Of a DNA stretch of 58,306 nt, positions 35,393 to 43,554 are shown in pieces. The notes below the pieces were generated by a model, which was not told the DNA's origin, ran no database searches, and worked only from the letters and a program-made list of their open reading frames with translations. The position numbers were made by a program, and so were the translations under genes. Source of the DNA: an uncultured Sutterella sp. GTDB lineage: Bacteria; Pseudomonadota; Gammaproteobacteria; Burkholderiales; Burkholderiaceae_F. The stretch lies in NCBI GenBank assembly GCA_934255515.1, contig CAKQON010000005.1, positions 1-58,306 of the forward strand, written 5' to 3'. The number at the start of each line of letters is the position of its first letter. Position 1 is the first letter of the stretch.

Positions 35393-36541
35393 TCATTCCT
35401 CGAAGGCGCCCTTCACGACGACCTTGCCCGCCGCCATGACCTGACGGCCCTTCATGAAGACTTCCTCGAGCGAGAGCTCCTTGCCGAAGATGAGAAGATC
35501 AGCGTCGGCGCCGACCTCGACGCGGCCCTTGCCCTTGAGGCCCAGAGCATTGGCGATCGTGGTCGTCATGGGCTTCAGGGCCTTTTCGAGCCCGAGCTTG
35601 TCGGCGAGCAGGCGAATCGCCTCGAGGTCGCAGTTGATCGACCCCACGCCGAAGCCCACCATTTCGCCCGCTTCATTGAAGCGCGGCATCGAGCCCTGGC
35701 CGTCCGACGAGAACGTGATCCGCTCGAGCGGCACATCCTTTTCAAGGGCGGCGAAGAGCGCATCGGCCGCCGTTCCCTGATAGCAGCCGCCCCCCGTCGT
35801 GATGTCGATGTAGCCGCCCGCGCGCGCAAAGGCGCAGGCGCGGTCGAAGACGTGAGGATGGCGCGCAACGTGCGTGGGGCGCATGTGCTTGGCGGGAATG
35901 CCGCGCTTGATCGCGTCTTCGATCGGATCGAAGATGTCGTCGCCCCAGTCGCCGCAGTGAATATGGAGGAACCCGGTCTTCCCGGTCAGCATGCCGGCCA
36001 CGCGGATTTCCGCGAGGAGCTTCAGAACTTCGTCTGGCGTTGGGAAGGACGCACGGTGGTCGCCCAAGGCGATCTTGACCCCGAGGCATTCCGGAATCGT
36101 GAAGATGTCCATCTTCGCGCTTCCTGTAATCGTCGTCGCGGGATAGGCGTAGTTGCTCGTCCACATCCAGCCCGAAGCGCCCTCGACCGTGAGGCCGCGC
36201 ACCTTGGCAAGGAGATTCTCGATCGAGCGCGACATGCTGTCGGTGCCCGAGACGCCGAGAAAGCTCGTGACGCCGCCCTTCACGAGGGAGGAGAAGTTGA
36301 GTTCCGGGCAGCGGCTCGCCCAGCCGCCTTCGCCGCCGCCCCCGGTAACGTGGATGTGCTGGTCGATCAAGCCCGGCGTTACGGCGCGTCCGGCAGCGTC
36401 AATCGTTTCCATCCCGGGAATGTTCGGGTCGAGGGTGTCATCGATCGCGATGATTTTTCCCCCGGCAACCAGAATGTCGCGATGGCCGACATGTTCAGGA
36501 GCGTAAAGATCCGCGTTGCGGATGAGAGTTGCAATGCTCAT
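35393..36541 (-). CDS. iadA: Isoaspartyl dipeptidase (beta-aspartyl peptidase)
   Basis: A 382-residue metal-dependent amidohydrolase that splits beta-aspartyl dipeptides coming from damaged proteins. The metal HxH is at residues 62 and 64 in PGLIDQHIHVTGGGGEGG, followed by the family-typical ASRCPELNFSSLVKGGVTSF. GFLHIHCGDWGDD, THVARHPHVFD and the late Asp in ITFSSDGQGSMP provide the other ligands and catalytic residue. ATG at 36541 with GGAG upstream; the frame extends to 36670 but those residues are not needed. Usually cytoplasmic. The gene follows the unknown membrane gene by 125 bp. Confidence 0.93.
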   Translation of the reverse strand: MSIATLIRNADLYAPEHVGHRDILVAGGKIIAIDDTLDPNIPGMETIDAAGRAVTPGLIDQHIHVTGGGGEGGWASRCPELNFSSLVKGGVTSFLGVSGTDSMSRSIENLLAKVRGLTVEGASGWMWTSNYAYPATTITGSAKMDIFTIPECLGVKIALGDHRASFPTPDEVLKLLAEIRVAGMLTGKTGFLHIHCGDWGDDIFDPIEDAIKRGIPAKHMRPTHVARHPHVFDRACAFARAGGYIDITTGGGCYQGTAADALFAALEKDVPLERITFSSDGQGSMPRFNEAGEMVGFGVGSINCDLEAIRLLADKLGLEKALKPMTTTIANALGLKGKGRVEVGADADLLIFGKELSLEEVFMKGRQVMAAGKVVVKGAFEE

Positions 36542-36666
36542 TGTGGGGTCTCCGAAAAAATGAGGAAGCTCACCGAGGAGCCTCCGGACTGCGCCCAAAG
36601 CAGAAAAAGAATATTTTAGTTGCCGCAGAGGACGCGCTGCGGCTTCCCCGGAGAAAGGCTTCTTCC

Positions 36667-37236
36667 TCACCGCAGGGTTCTGAAGCGCCTGGCGCTTCCG
36701 ATCCCGTACGTATAGGCGCTTCTCACTGAAAAGAGAAGGTAGACCGTCACGAGAATCGTGAAGAACGAAATTCCGGCGAGCCCCTGCGTGAAGTTGAAGG
36801 GAATCCCGAGAATAAGCATCTTCAGAAGATCGTCCGCTGGCCCCGCCACCCAGATGGCGATGAGCGCCGTCCAGAAGGTCCCGGGCGTACGCCCGAGCGT
36901 AAGGAGCACGAGCGCGAGGATGATGCTCACGGCATTGATGACCGCCGGAAGCGTGCTTTTAATAGCCGGCCACGCGTACTGCGCGTCCATGCTGATCACG
37001 CGCGCAGCCTCCCCTGCCTGGCGCCCGAGGTCGAAGAGCGAAACCGCAGCCTTTGCCGACAGAATTAAGAGGACCACGAGAAGAAGCCCGCCGATGCCCG
37101 CGCGGATGCCTTCTCCGGCGACCGCCGGCGGAACCGAGCGGCCGACGAGCCAGAGAAAGAAGGCAATCAGGCAGGGAGCAATGGCGGAGAGCAGAAGCCC
37201 CATGCCGGTGAAATGAATGGTTGTGGTTTCGATCAT
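36667..37236 (-). CDS. Unrecognised four-to-five-helix membrane protein
   Basis: A 189-residue hydrophobic protein. Predicted helices are about residues 10-32, 44-66, 98-115, 120-140 and 152-172, with a charged linker (FDLGRQAGEAARVISMDAQY) between the second and third. I do not recognise a family. It starts eight bases after the CadR-like regulator's stop on the same strand, so the two are very likely co-transcribed, and iadA may follow in the same transcript. The link to a metal regulator hints at, but does not prove, a metal-related role. Confidence 0.72.
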   Translation of the reverse strand: MIETTTIHFTGMGLLLSAIAPCLIAFFLWLVGRSVPPAVAGEGIRAGIGGLLLVVLLILSAKAAVSLFDLGRQAGEAARVISMDAQYAWPAIKSTLPAVINAVSIILALVLLTLGRTPGTFWTALIAIWVAGPADDLLKMLILGIPFNFTQGLAGISFFTILVTVYLLFSVRSAYTYGIGSARRFRTLR

Positions 37237-37244
37237 GATGAAAT

Positions 37245-37754
37245 TCAGGATTTATTGAGTTCCCTCGCGCGCTCGTCTGCGCGGCGTTGCGCTTCCGCCA
37301 CGGCGCGAAGCACTTCCTCAGCATTCGCAGGGTCCTTCAGAACAGGTGCGGACTGCCCCGGCGCATTGAGTTCGCGAAGTATGCCGCAGGGCTCCTTTCC
37401 ATCGTGAACGCCTCTGCAGTGCGCCTCGAGATCCATCAGATGCCCGCGGAGCTCCTGCAGATCCGCAATGCGCTCATCGACCTGCTTCAGGTGCTGGTGA
37501 ATCAGCCGGTGAGCCAGATCAGCCCCCTCGGGGCAGCCGGAATCGAGTGCGCCGAGAAGCGCCCGGATTTCCGAAAGTCCGATATCAAGATTGCGGCAGT
37601 GACGGATGAAGTCGAGGCGGTTGACGTGAATCGCGCCGTACTGACGGTAATTATTGGCCTCCCGGACCGGAGGCGGAAGAAGTCCGATTTTTTCGTAGTA
37701 GCGAATGGTTTCCGGAGTATTGCCGGTGAGCTGCGAGAGATCTCGAATGCGCAT
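37245..37754 (-). CDS. cadR: CadR/PbrR-like MerR family metal regulator
   Basis: A 169-residue dimeric regulator that bends promoter DNA when it binds Cd(II), Pb(II) or Zn(II). The winged helix is RIRDLSQLTGNTPETIRYYE, KIGLLPPPVREANNYRQYG, then FIRHCRNLDIGLSEIRALLG. Cysteines fit the Cd/Pb group: C in DSGCPEGAD at the dimer helix start, C in EAHCRG, and CGIL near the C-terminus. ATG at 37754 chosen over a GTG at 37772. It is divergent from the P-type ATPase, whose promoter has the matching long spacer and dyad. Confidence 0.88.
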   Translation of the reverse strand: MRIRDLSQLTGNTPETIRYYEKIGLLPPPVREANNYRQYGAIHVNRLDFIRHCRNLDIGLSEIRALLGALDSGCPEGADLAHRLIHQHLKQVDERIADLQELRGHLMDLEAHCRGVHDGKEPCGILRELNAPGQSAPVLKDPANAEEVLRAVAEAQRRADERARELNKS

Positions 37755-37895
37755 TCCTCGTGCCTTTGGCACCGCCCTTCAGGCGATGCGAGAGAATTGA
37801 ATGATTGGGCTCGAATCGTCAGGCCGCCCTATCGGGATGGCGGCAGCTTCTGGCCGGATTGTCTGGTTGTTTTTTTCAGACGGGGAAAACGGCGC

Positions 37896-37926
37896 TTGAC
37901 ATTGTAACGGCTTCAGGGTGTCAAAT
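37896..37926 (+). promoter_or_regulatory. MerR-type promoter and CadR operator before the ATPase gene
   Basis: TTGACA (37896-37901) and TCAAAT (37921-37926) are separated by 19 bp, the over-long spacer typical of MerR-family promoters. The spacer contains an imperfect dyad ending in GGCTTCAGGGTG, close to known CadR/PbrR sites (CCCTATAGTGGCTACAGGGTG-like, from memory). This is 71 bases before the ATPase start, and presumably the site at which CadR activates it when metal is bound. Confidence 0.75.
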
Positions 37927-37996
37927 GACATGTATCGGAATTTTTCGATGCGTGCAGTCATCCGCGCGCAACACCTGATACAGAGATAAAAAAACA

Positions 37997-40804
37997 ATGA
38001 AGACTCTGACGCTCAGTTTCCCGGACATGTGCTGTCCGGCTGAATTCTCGCCCTTTGAAGCGGCGGTCCTGAAGGCCGATGAGCGGTTCCGCCTCATCCC
38101 CGACTACGGCGCCCGCACGATGCGCATTCTCTTCCCCGAAAATGCCAAGCTTGATGAAGCCGCCGTACTTCAGACAGCCGAAAAACTCGGCCTCGCCTTC
38201 AAGCGCATTGACGAAGTCGTGACTGAAACCATCCGCATCCGCATTCCGGAAATGGACTGCCCCGTTGAAGCGGGCGAAATCGAGCGCGAACTCAAGAAAG
38301 CCGGGCTCGAGGGCTACGCCTTCGACATCATGAACCGCGAGCTCGTTCTCCCTGCCGACCATGAGATCGTTCTCAAGTCGATCGAAGCCGTGAAGGCGGC
38401 GGGCTACGAACCCGACCTCGGCGCCGAGGCGGCGCCCTCCGGGAACGTCCGTCTTTCCGTCCCGGAAATGGACTGCCCGGTTGAGGAAGGAGAAATTGAC
38501 CGGGAATTCAAGAAGGCGGGTCTCTCAGACTACTCCTTCGACGTCATGAACCGGACCGTGACGGTGAAGGCCGCCGACCTCGAAAAGGCGGAGAGCGCCA
38601 TCAAGGCTGCCGGGTTTGAATCCTCGCGCCTCGACGACATGAAGGTGAGCGGCCCGAAGACCCTCCTTTCGGTTCCCGAGATGGACTGCCCCGTTGAGGC
38701 GGGCGAAATCGAGCGCGAATTCAGAAAGGCCGGCATCTCCGGGTACGAACTCAACATCATGAACCGCACGATTGCGGTTCCCTCTGCCCTCGCCGACGCC
38801 GCGAGAAAGGCGATTGAAGCGGCGGGCTACGAATCGACCGTGATGGTTCAGCGCCGGCGCGAAGCGGACTTCGAGGACAAAACGCCCTGGAAGCGCTACT
38901 TCCTTGCGCTCGCCATCGCAATCGGCTGCGAATTTTTTGAAATTGCAGCCGACTGGGGCGTCATTCACCTCCCGGAAGCCATCGTCTCCGGCGCGACCCT
39001 CGTCCTCGCCGTCATTGCAATTGCGTTGGTCGGGCTCACCACCTTCAGAAAGGGCATTCAGTCCGCGATGAAGGGCACTCTCAACATGAATACGCTGATG
39101 GCGGTTGCCGTCACCGGAGGCGTCCTGATCGGCGCCTGGCCTGAAGCGGCAATGGTCCTCGTTCTCTTCGAAATTTCCGAAGCGATCGAACAGCTTTCGA
39201 TGGCGAAGGCCCGCCGCTCCATCCGCGACCTGATGAGCGTGGCGCCTGAAAAAGCGCTCGTTCGTCAGGAAAACGGCTCGTACACCGAGATGCGCGTTGA
39301 GGAAGTGGGGCCGGGCGCTGAGGTGCGCATTGCCCCGGGCGACCGCGTGCCGCTTGACGGCAAAATCATCGAGGGTTCCTCCACGTTCGACCAGTCCATG
39401 GTGACGGGCGAATCGATGCCGGCCGAAAAAGGCCCGGGCGCTACGGTCTGGGCGGGCACCGTGAACCTCTCCTCGACCATCGTCGTCACCGTGACGGCGC
39501 CGGCCTCGCAGAGCCTTACGGCGCGGATCATCGAGTCGGTTGAGAATGCTCAGGCCTCGAAGTCCCCCGTGCAGCGCTTCGTCGACCGCTTTGCCGCGGT
39601 CTACACGCCCCTCGTCTTCGTCTTTGCCCTTGCGGTCGCCATCCTCCCGCCGCTTTTCGTCGGCGACTGGCTCGGCTGGCTCTACAAGGCCCTCTGCCTT
39701 CTCGTCATCGCCTGCCCGTGCGCCCTCGTGATTTCAACCCCCGTGACGATCGTCTCGGCGCTCGCGACGGCCACCCGCTGCGGCCTGCTCATCAAGGGCG
39801 GGCTCTTCCTTGAGGAAGCCAGGAAGCTGAAAAACGTCGGTCTCGACAAGACGGGCACGCTCACGAAGGGCGAACCACAGGTTGAGAAAATTGAACTCTT
39901 CTCCGGCACGAGCCGCGAAAAAGCGCTTGAACTCGCCGCAAGTCTCGGAGTCATGAACAAGCACCCGCTTTCGGTCGCCATCGTTGAAGAGGCGAGAAAG
40001 GAAGGCGTAAAGCTCCATGAGGTGAAGGAATTCACGGCGCTTCCCGGTGCGGGCGTCAGGGGCCGCGTCGGAAGCGGCAGGCTCTCGCTCCTCAACTTCG
40101 CTTCTGTTCAAAAGGCCGGCCTCTCGACCGATGAAGTCGAAAAGGCCTTCCATGAAGCCATGGAAAGCGGCCGCTCGAGCGTGGCGCTCGCCGATGCCTT
40201 CGGCGTCCTCGCTGTCTTTGAGCTTGCCGACGAAATTAAGGAAGATACCCGCGTGGGCCTGAGGCAGCTTGCTGCTGAAGGCGTGACGCCCTGGCTTCTC
40301 ACGGGCGACAACGAACGCGCGGCGAGAGCGCTTGCAGGCGAACTCGGTCTTGAGAACGTCTCTTCAGACCTCCTTCCGGAAGCGAAGCTCTCGCGGATCC
40401 GCGAGCTTCAGAAGACGGGCCTCACCGCCATGGTGGGCGACGGCATCAATGATGCGCCCGCGCTTGCTCAGGCCGACATCGGCATTGCAATGGGCGTTCG
40501 CGGCACCGACAGCGCCATTGAGGCGGCCGACATCGCCGTGATGGACGACCGGATCTCGTCGGTTGCAACGCTCGTCAGACTCTCGCGGATGACGCATTCG
40601 GTGCTCGTTCAGAACATCGTCTTTGCGCTCGGCATCAAGGTGATCTTCACGATCCTTGCGCTCTGCGGCGTGGCGACGATGTGGATGGCAGTCTTTGCCG
40701 ATACGGGCACCTGCCTCATCGTGGTGGCAAACGGCATGCGCATGATGCGCGCGAAGCCGAAGCTCGACCGCATGGCGGCAGCCGTTGAGGCGCAGGCCCG
40801 TTAA
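37997..40804 (+). CDS. Cd/Zn/Pb-translocating P-type ATPase with repeated N-terminal domains
   Basis: A 935-residue P1B-type ATPase that pumps soft divalent metals out of the cytoplasm. The core has the CPC membrane motif near 573 (VIACPCALVISTPVTIVSAL), the phosphorylated Asp in DKTGTLTKGEP near 617, the HP motif in NKHPLSVAI near 655 and GDGINDAPALAQADIGIAMG near 814. Four HMA-like modules precede it. The first (MCCPAEF, residue ~11) is divergent; the next three, about 71-72 residues apart with motif starts at Met86, Met158 and Met229, are near-copies carrying MDCPVEAGEI or MDCPVEEGEI, one Cys each rather than the usual CxxC. Typical CadA/ZntA proteins are about 700-750 residues. Expression is set by the CadR-type promoter upstream. 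Confidence 0.93.
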   Translation: MKTLTLSFPDMCCPAEFSPFEAAVLKADERFRLIPDYGARTMRILFPENAKLDEAAVLQTAEKLGLAFKRIDEVVTETIRIRIPEMDCPVEAGEIERELKKAGLEGYAFDIMNRELVLPADHEIVLKSIEAVKAAGYEPDLGAEAAPSGNVRLSVPEMDCPVEEGEIDREFKKAGLSDYSFDVMNRTVTVKAADLEKAESAIKAAGFESSRLDDMKVSGPKTLLSVPEMDCPVEAGEIEREFRKAGISGYELNIMNRTIAVPSALADAARKAIEAAGYESTVMVQRRREADFEDKTPWKRYFLALAIAIGCEFFEIAADWGVIHLPEAIVSGATLVLAVIAIALVGLTTFRKGIQSAMKGTLNMNTLMAVAVTGGVLIGAWPEAAMVLVLFEISEAIEQLSMAKARRSIRDLMSVAPEKALVRQENGSYTEMRVEEVGPGAEVRIAPGDRVPLDGKIIEGSSTFDQSMVTGESMPAEKGPGATVWAGTVNLSSTIVVTVTAPASQSLTARIIESVENAQASKSPVQRFVDRFAAVYTPLVFVFALAVAILPPLFVGDWLGWLYKALCLLVIACPCALVISTPVTIVSALATATRCGLLIKGGLFLEEARKLKNVGLDKTGTLTKGEPQVEKIELFSGTSREKALELAASLGVMNKHPLSVAIVEEARKEGVKLHEVKEFTALPGAGVRGRVGSGRLSLLNFASVQKAGLSTDEVEKAFHEAMESGRSSVALADAFGVLAVFELADEIKEDTRVGLRQLAAEGVTPWLLTGDNERAARALAGELGLENVSSDLLPEAKLSRIRELQKTGLTAMVGDGINDAPALAQADIGIAMGVRGTDSAIEAADIAVMDDRISSVATLVRLSRMTHSVLVQNIVFALGIKVIFTILALCGVATMWMAVFADTGTCLIVVANGMRMMRAKPKLDRMAAAVEAQAR

Positions 40805-40849
40805 AGGCATTTAAGCGCTCAACAATCCGTTTCCAAATTTTCCTCATTC

Positions 40850-40883
40850 AACGCCTGCGGAAGCCTCTCCGCAGGCGTTTTTT
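40850..40883 (+). terminator. Intrinsic terminator of the ATPase gene
   Basis: AACGCCTGCGGA pairs with TCCGCAGGCGTT around a short loop and is followed by TTTTT. Confidence 0.92.
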
Positions 40884-40970
40884 CATCGTGCTTTTGGGCT
40901 ATTCTTTTCCTTAGAGTTTTCTTGCGGCGTGCTTCCCCGCTACAGCCGTTTCTCTTTCTCAACTCCCCCG

Positions 40971-41468
40971 ATGACCGATCCGCTCAATCTTGAACCGCCC
41001 GACGGCGACTACGTCCGCTACATTGAGTCTCTGCAGAAGCGGGGAACCGGCTCGCTCAAGCCCCTTGAACCCGAGGACTTCATGGGCGGAACGGAAGTGT
41101 CGGAAAAGTCGGGGCCCTCGCTCAAAAGCCTCCTCAAAACCCTTCATATTCCCGGGACTTCCGGAGAGGATGAGAGCCGCAGGAAGGCGCTCGCGCGCAT
41201 GGAGGAAGCGAGCCGCGGCGGCTCCGAGCAGCCTGCGGTGCTTCCGGCAAAGAAGGCAAAGGTCGACCCCGCGCTCAGGTTTGTGTCCACCGCCTTTGCA
41301 ATGTTCGGCCTCATCGGGATCGTTGCCGGCGCGGATTCAGGAGACGAGGCGCCCATCATCTTCGGCGTCTTCGCCATTCTCATTTCAGCCTTCCTCCAGC
41401 TCAACGGCCGCTTCGGCACGCCGTCGCGCACGACCGGCACGAGAAGACCCCGCGGCGACCGGCGCTGA
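40971..41468 (+). CDS. Unrecognised protein with C-terminal membrane hairpin
   Basis: A 165-residue protein from ATG 40971. The first 100 residues are polar and partly disordered (Pro, Glu, Lys, Ser), then two hydrophobic segments, about 105-122 and 128-145, with a short acidic turn (ADSGDEAP), and an Arg-rich tail (RTTGTRRPRGDRR). This suggests a cytoplasmic N-terminal part tethered to the membrane. Family not recognised. Codon use is normal for the region. Confidence 0.6.
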   Translation: MTDPLNLEPPDGDYVRYIESLQKRGTGSLKPLEPEDFMGGTEVSEKSGPSLKSLLKTLHIPGTSGEDESRRKALARMEEASRGGSEQPAVLPAKKAKVDPALRFVSTAFAMFGLIGIVAGADSGDEAPIIFGVFAILISAFLQLNGRFGTPSRTTGTRRPRGDRR

Positions 41469-41536
41469 GGCGCCCCTCGCTAATCACTTTCGCCTATTTC
41501 CTCAACCGAATCCTCAAGAGAAGCGCTTTTTCCCGG

Positions 41537-41561
41537 GCCGCACATTGGACAGCCCGGGCAG
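41537..41561. other. Hairpin before the lysine-type leader
   Basis: CCCGGGC and GCCCGGG arms around a 13-base loop containing TTGGAC. It lies 30 bases before the riboswitch and 70 after the preceding gene; without a T run it is not a clear terminator. It could be a weak terminator or part of the promoter region. Confidence 0.3.
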
Positions 41562-41590
41562 AGGCGTGTCAAAGTTCGCTTCACCACAGT

Positions 41591-41764
41591 CGAATAGAGG
41601 CGCAGCGCGGATGATGGCCGCTCAATGGGGGCACCCGTTTGAGAGCGATCCGGAGGCCAAGCTGCCGAAACCAGCAGACAGGCATGTCTGCTTCAGGTTG
41701 GGCGCCGGCGGAAAACGCCGGCGACTCCTGGAAGGCCCGTCAGGACTTCCGGAGGCGCTATCGG
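41591..41764 (+). promoter_or_regulatory. Lysine riboswitch (L box) aptamer
   Basis: The five-stem layout and core of the lysine riboswitch are visible. P1 is CGAATAG with CTATCG (one bulged A). The conserved AGAGGCGC follows at 41596; the base of P2 is GCAGC/GCTGC. GCTGCCGAAACC matches the CGCCGAAG core, then P3 is AGCAGACA/TGTCTGCT, GGTTGGGC follows, P4 is CGCCGGCG/CGCCGGCG with a GAAAA loop, then ACTCC, P5 GGAAG/CTTCC, and GGAGGCGCTATC closes the core as in known L boxes. The upper part of P2 does not show the usual loop-E and kink-turn, so it is a variant. Total 174 nt, normal size. The next gene is an amino-acid permease. Confidence 0.72.
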
Positions 41765-41962
41765 CGGCGATGCTTTGACATTTTTCGTCACTTCGAGCTT
41801 CTCCTCCTTTTCAAGCGCTCTTCACTTTCCGATCGTGAGCGCATTTCCGCAGGGAAGGAGACGTCCCCCAAGAAGCGCATCCCGCACGAGAGGCAAGACT
41901 GAAGAGGCGCCGGACACAGGGTCGCGGAGAGGCCCCTAGCGCACATCAACGAAATTTTCTCG

Positions 41963-42002
41963 GAGCTGCACCCGCTGAATGCATGAGCGGTGCGGCTCTT
42001 TT
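41963..42002 (+). terminator. Terminator in the permease leader, likely riboswitch-controlled
   Basis: GAGCTGCACCCGCT pairs with AGCGGTGCGGCTC (one bulge and one G-U), followed by TTTT. It lies 50 bases before the permease start and about 200 after the aptamer, so it could be the expression platform. Bases 41765-41962 between them have no gene and are not explained. Confidence 0.65.
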
Positions 42003-42052
42003 CGTTTGCGCGCTTTCTCCCCCAAATTTCCCTTCAGTTCTCAAGAATAAAA

Positions 42053-43450
42053 ATGACTACTCCCACACCTGCTCCGGAATCCGCATCCACTTCACAGCAG
42101 GTCGGCATGAAGCGCGAGGTCGGCCTTTTCGGCGGCATATCCGTTCTTGCCGGCATCATGGTCGGCTCCGGCATCTTCTATATCGGCGGCATCGTGCTTC
42201 AGCGCGCCGGCGACAATCTCGGCCTTGCGCTCCTCGTCTGGGCAATCGGCGGCCTCATCACGCTCCTTTCGGGCATCTGCTTCGCCGAACTCGGCGCGAT
42301 GATGCCGAAGGCCGGCGGCTACTACGTGTACCTGCGCGAAGCCTACGGCGAGCGCGTCGCCTTCATGTGCGGCATCACGAACTTCTTCCTCTCGTCCTCG
42401 GGCTCGATCTCTGCGCTCGCGCTCGCCTTTGCGGCGGCGATTTCGAGCATGTATCCGCTCGACGACATGGTGCAGAAGGCGATCGCCCTCGTGTCGATCG
42501 TGGTGCTCTCCCTCATCAACATGCGCGGCATCAAGCTCGGCTCCATGGTGCAGAACGTCTTCATGGTTCTGAAGCTCCTGCCGATTCTCCTCATCATCGG
42601 CTGCGGCCTCTTCATGGGTCAGGAGTCGCCCGACCTCTTCCACTTCCCGGCCGAAGCCCCGTCCCTCTCGTCGATCCTCTCGATGATGGCCTTCGCCGTC
42701 CTCGCGACCCTCTGGGCCTATGAAGGCTGGACGAACCTCAACACCGTCGCCGAGGAAATGAAGAACCCGAAGAGAAACCTCCCGCTCGCCCTCATTCTTT
42801 CGATCGTGGGCGTCGCCGTTCTCTACGTGGTCTTCAACTACTCCGTCTACCGCGTGCTTCCCTACGACACCATTCTTGAAATGGTGAAGAACGGCAACTT
42901 CTACCTCGGCACGGCCGCCGCCGAAACGCTCTTCGGCGTCACCGGCATGGCGATCGTCGGCACGGCGATGATGCTCGCCATCTTCAATTCGTTGAACGGC
43001 TGCATCATGGTCTTCCCGCGCATGTACTACGCGATGGCCCGCGACGGCGCGCTCTTCAAGAGCCTCGCCAGGCTCCACCCGACCTACCGCACGCCGATCA
43101 ACGCGCAGCTCGCTTCCATGGTGATGGCGATGATCCTCGTCTGCTCGCGCTCGCTCTCCGAACTCACGAGCCTCGTGGCGATCTGCGGCCTCATCTTCCA
43201 CGGCATGACCTTCCTCTCCGTGATCGTGCTGCGCCGCAAGTATCCAACGATGGAGCGTCCCTACAAGGTCTGGCTCTATCCGTTCTCGATCATCCTCGTG
43301 CTGATCTTCATGCTCGCGCTCATCATCAACACCATCTGGCAGGATCCAGTGACGGCCGCTCTCGGGCTGATCGTTCCGATCCTCGGCCTCGGCATCTACG
43401 AAATTCTTTTCCGCAGAAGCCACGAAGCAGCGACGGGCAAAAAGGATTAA
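42053..43450 (+). CDS. APC superfamily permease, LAT/SteT-like amino acid exchanger
   Basis: A 465-residue inner-membrane protein with twelve predicted helices. The start of helix 1 (VGLFGGISVLAGIMVGSGIF) has the unwound G-S-G substrate loop, helix 2-3 has CFAELGAMMPKAGGYYVYLREAYG, and helix 6 has ATLWAYEGWTNLNTVAEEMKNPKRNLP, all typical of the L-type (LAT) branch. Bacterial members exchange neutral amino acids such as Ser/Thr; the lysine-type riboswitch upstream suggests lysine or a related cationic amino acid here. ATG at 42053. The amidohydrolase follows about 100 bp later. Confidence 0.9.
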   Translation: MTTPTPAPESASTSQQVGMKREVGLFGGISVLAGIMVGSGIFYIGGIVLQRAGDNLGLALLVWAIGGLITLLSGICFAELGAMMPKAGGYYVYLREAYGERVAFMCGITNFFLSSSGSISALALAFAAAISSMYPLDDMVQKAIALVSIVVLSLINMRGIKLGSMVQNVFMVLKLLPILLIIGCGLFMGQESPDLFHFPAEAPSLSSILSMMAFAVLATLWAYEGWTNLNTVAEEMKNPKRNLPLALILSIVGVAVLYVVFNYSVYRVLPYDTILEMVKNGNFYLGTAAAETLFGVTGMAIVGTAMMLAIFNSLNGCIMVFPRMYYAMARDGALFKSLARLHPTYRTPINAQLASMVMAMILVCSRSLSELTSLVAICGLIFHGMTFLSVIVLRRKYPTMERPYKVWLYPFSIILVLIFMLALIINTIWQDPVTAALGLIVPILGLGIYEILFRRSHEAATGKKD

Positions 43451-43464
43451 AACCTCTCCTGCAC

Positions 43465-43502
43465 CTTCAGAGCGCAGGAACCCCGGCGCTCTGAAGCTTT
43501 CC
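43465..43502 (+). terminator. Hairpin after the permease gene
   Basis: CTTCAGAGCGC (43465-43475) pairs perfectly with GCGCTCTGAAG (43486-43496), followed only by CTTTCC. The stem is strong but the T run is poor, so it may only weaken transcription into the amidohydrolase gene. Confidence 0.5.
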
Positions 43503-43554
43503 GGCACAAGAAACCGTTTCCCTTGAAAAAATCCCCTGAAGGATTTCCGAAATC

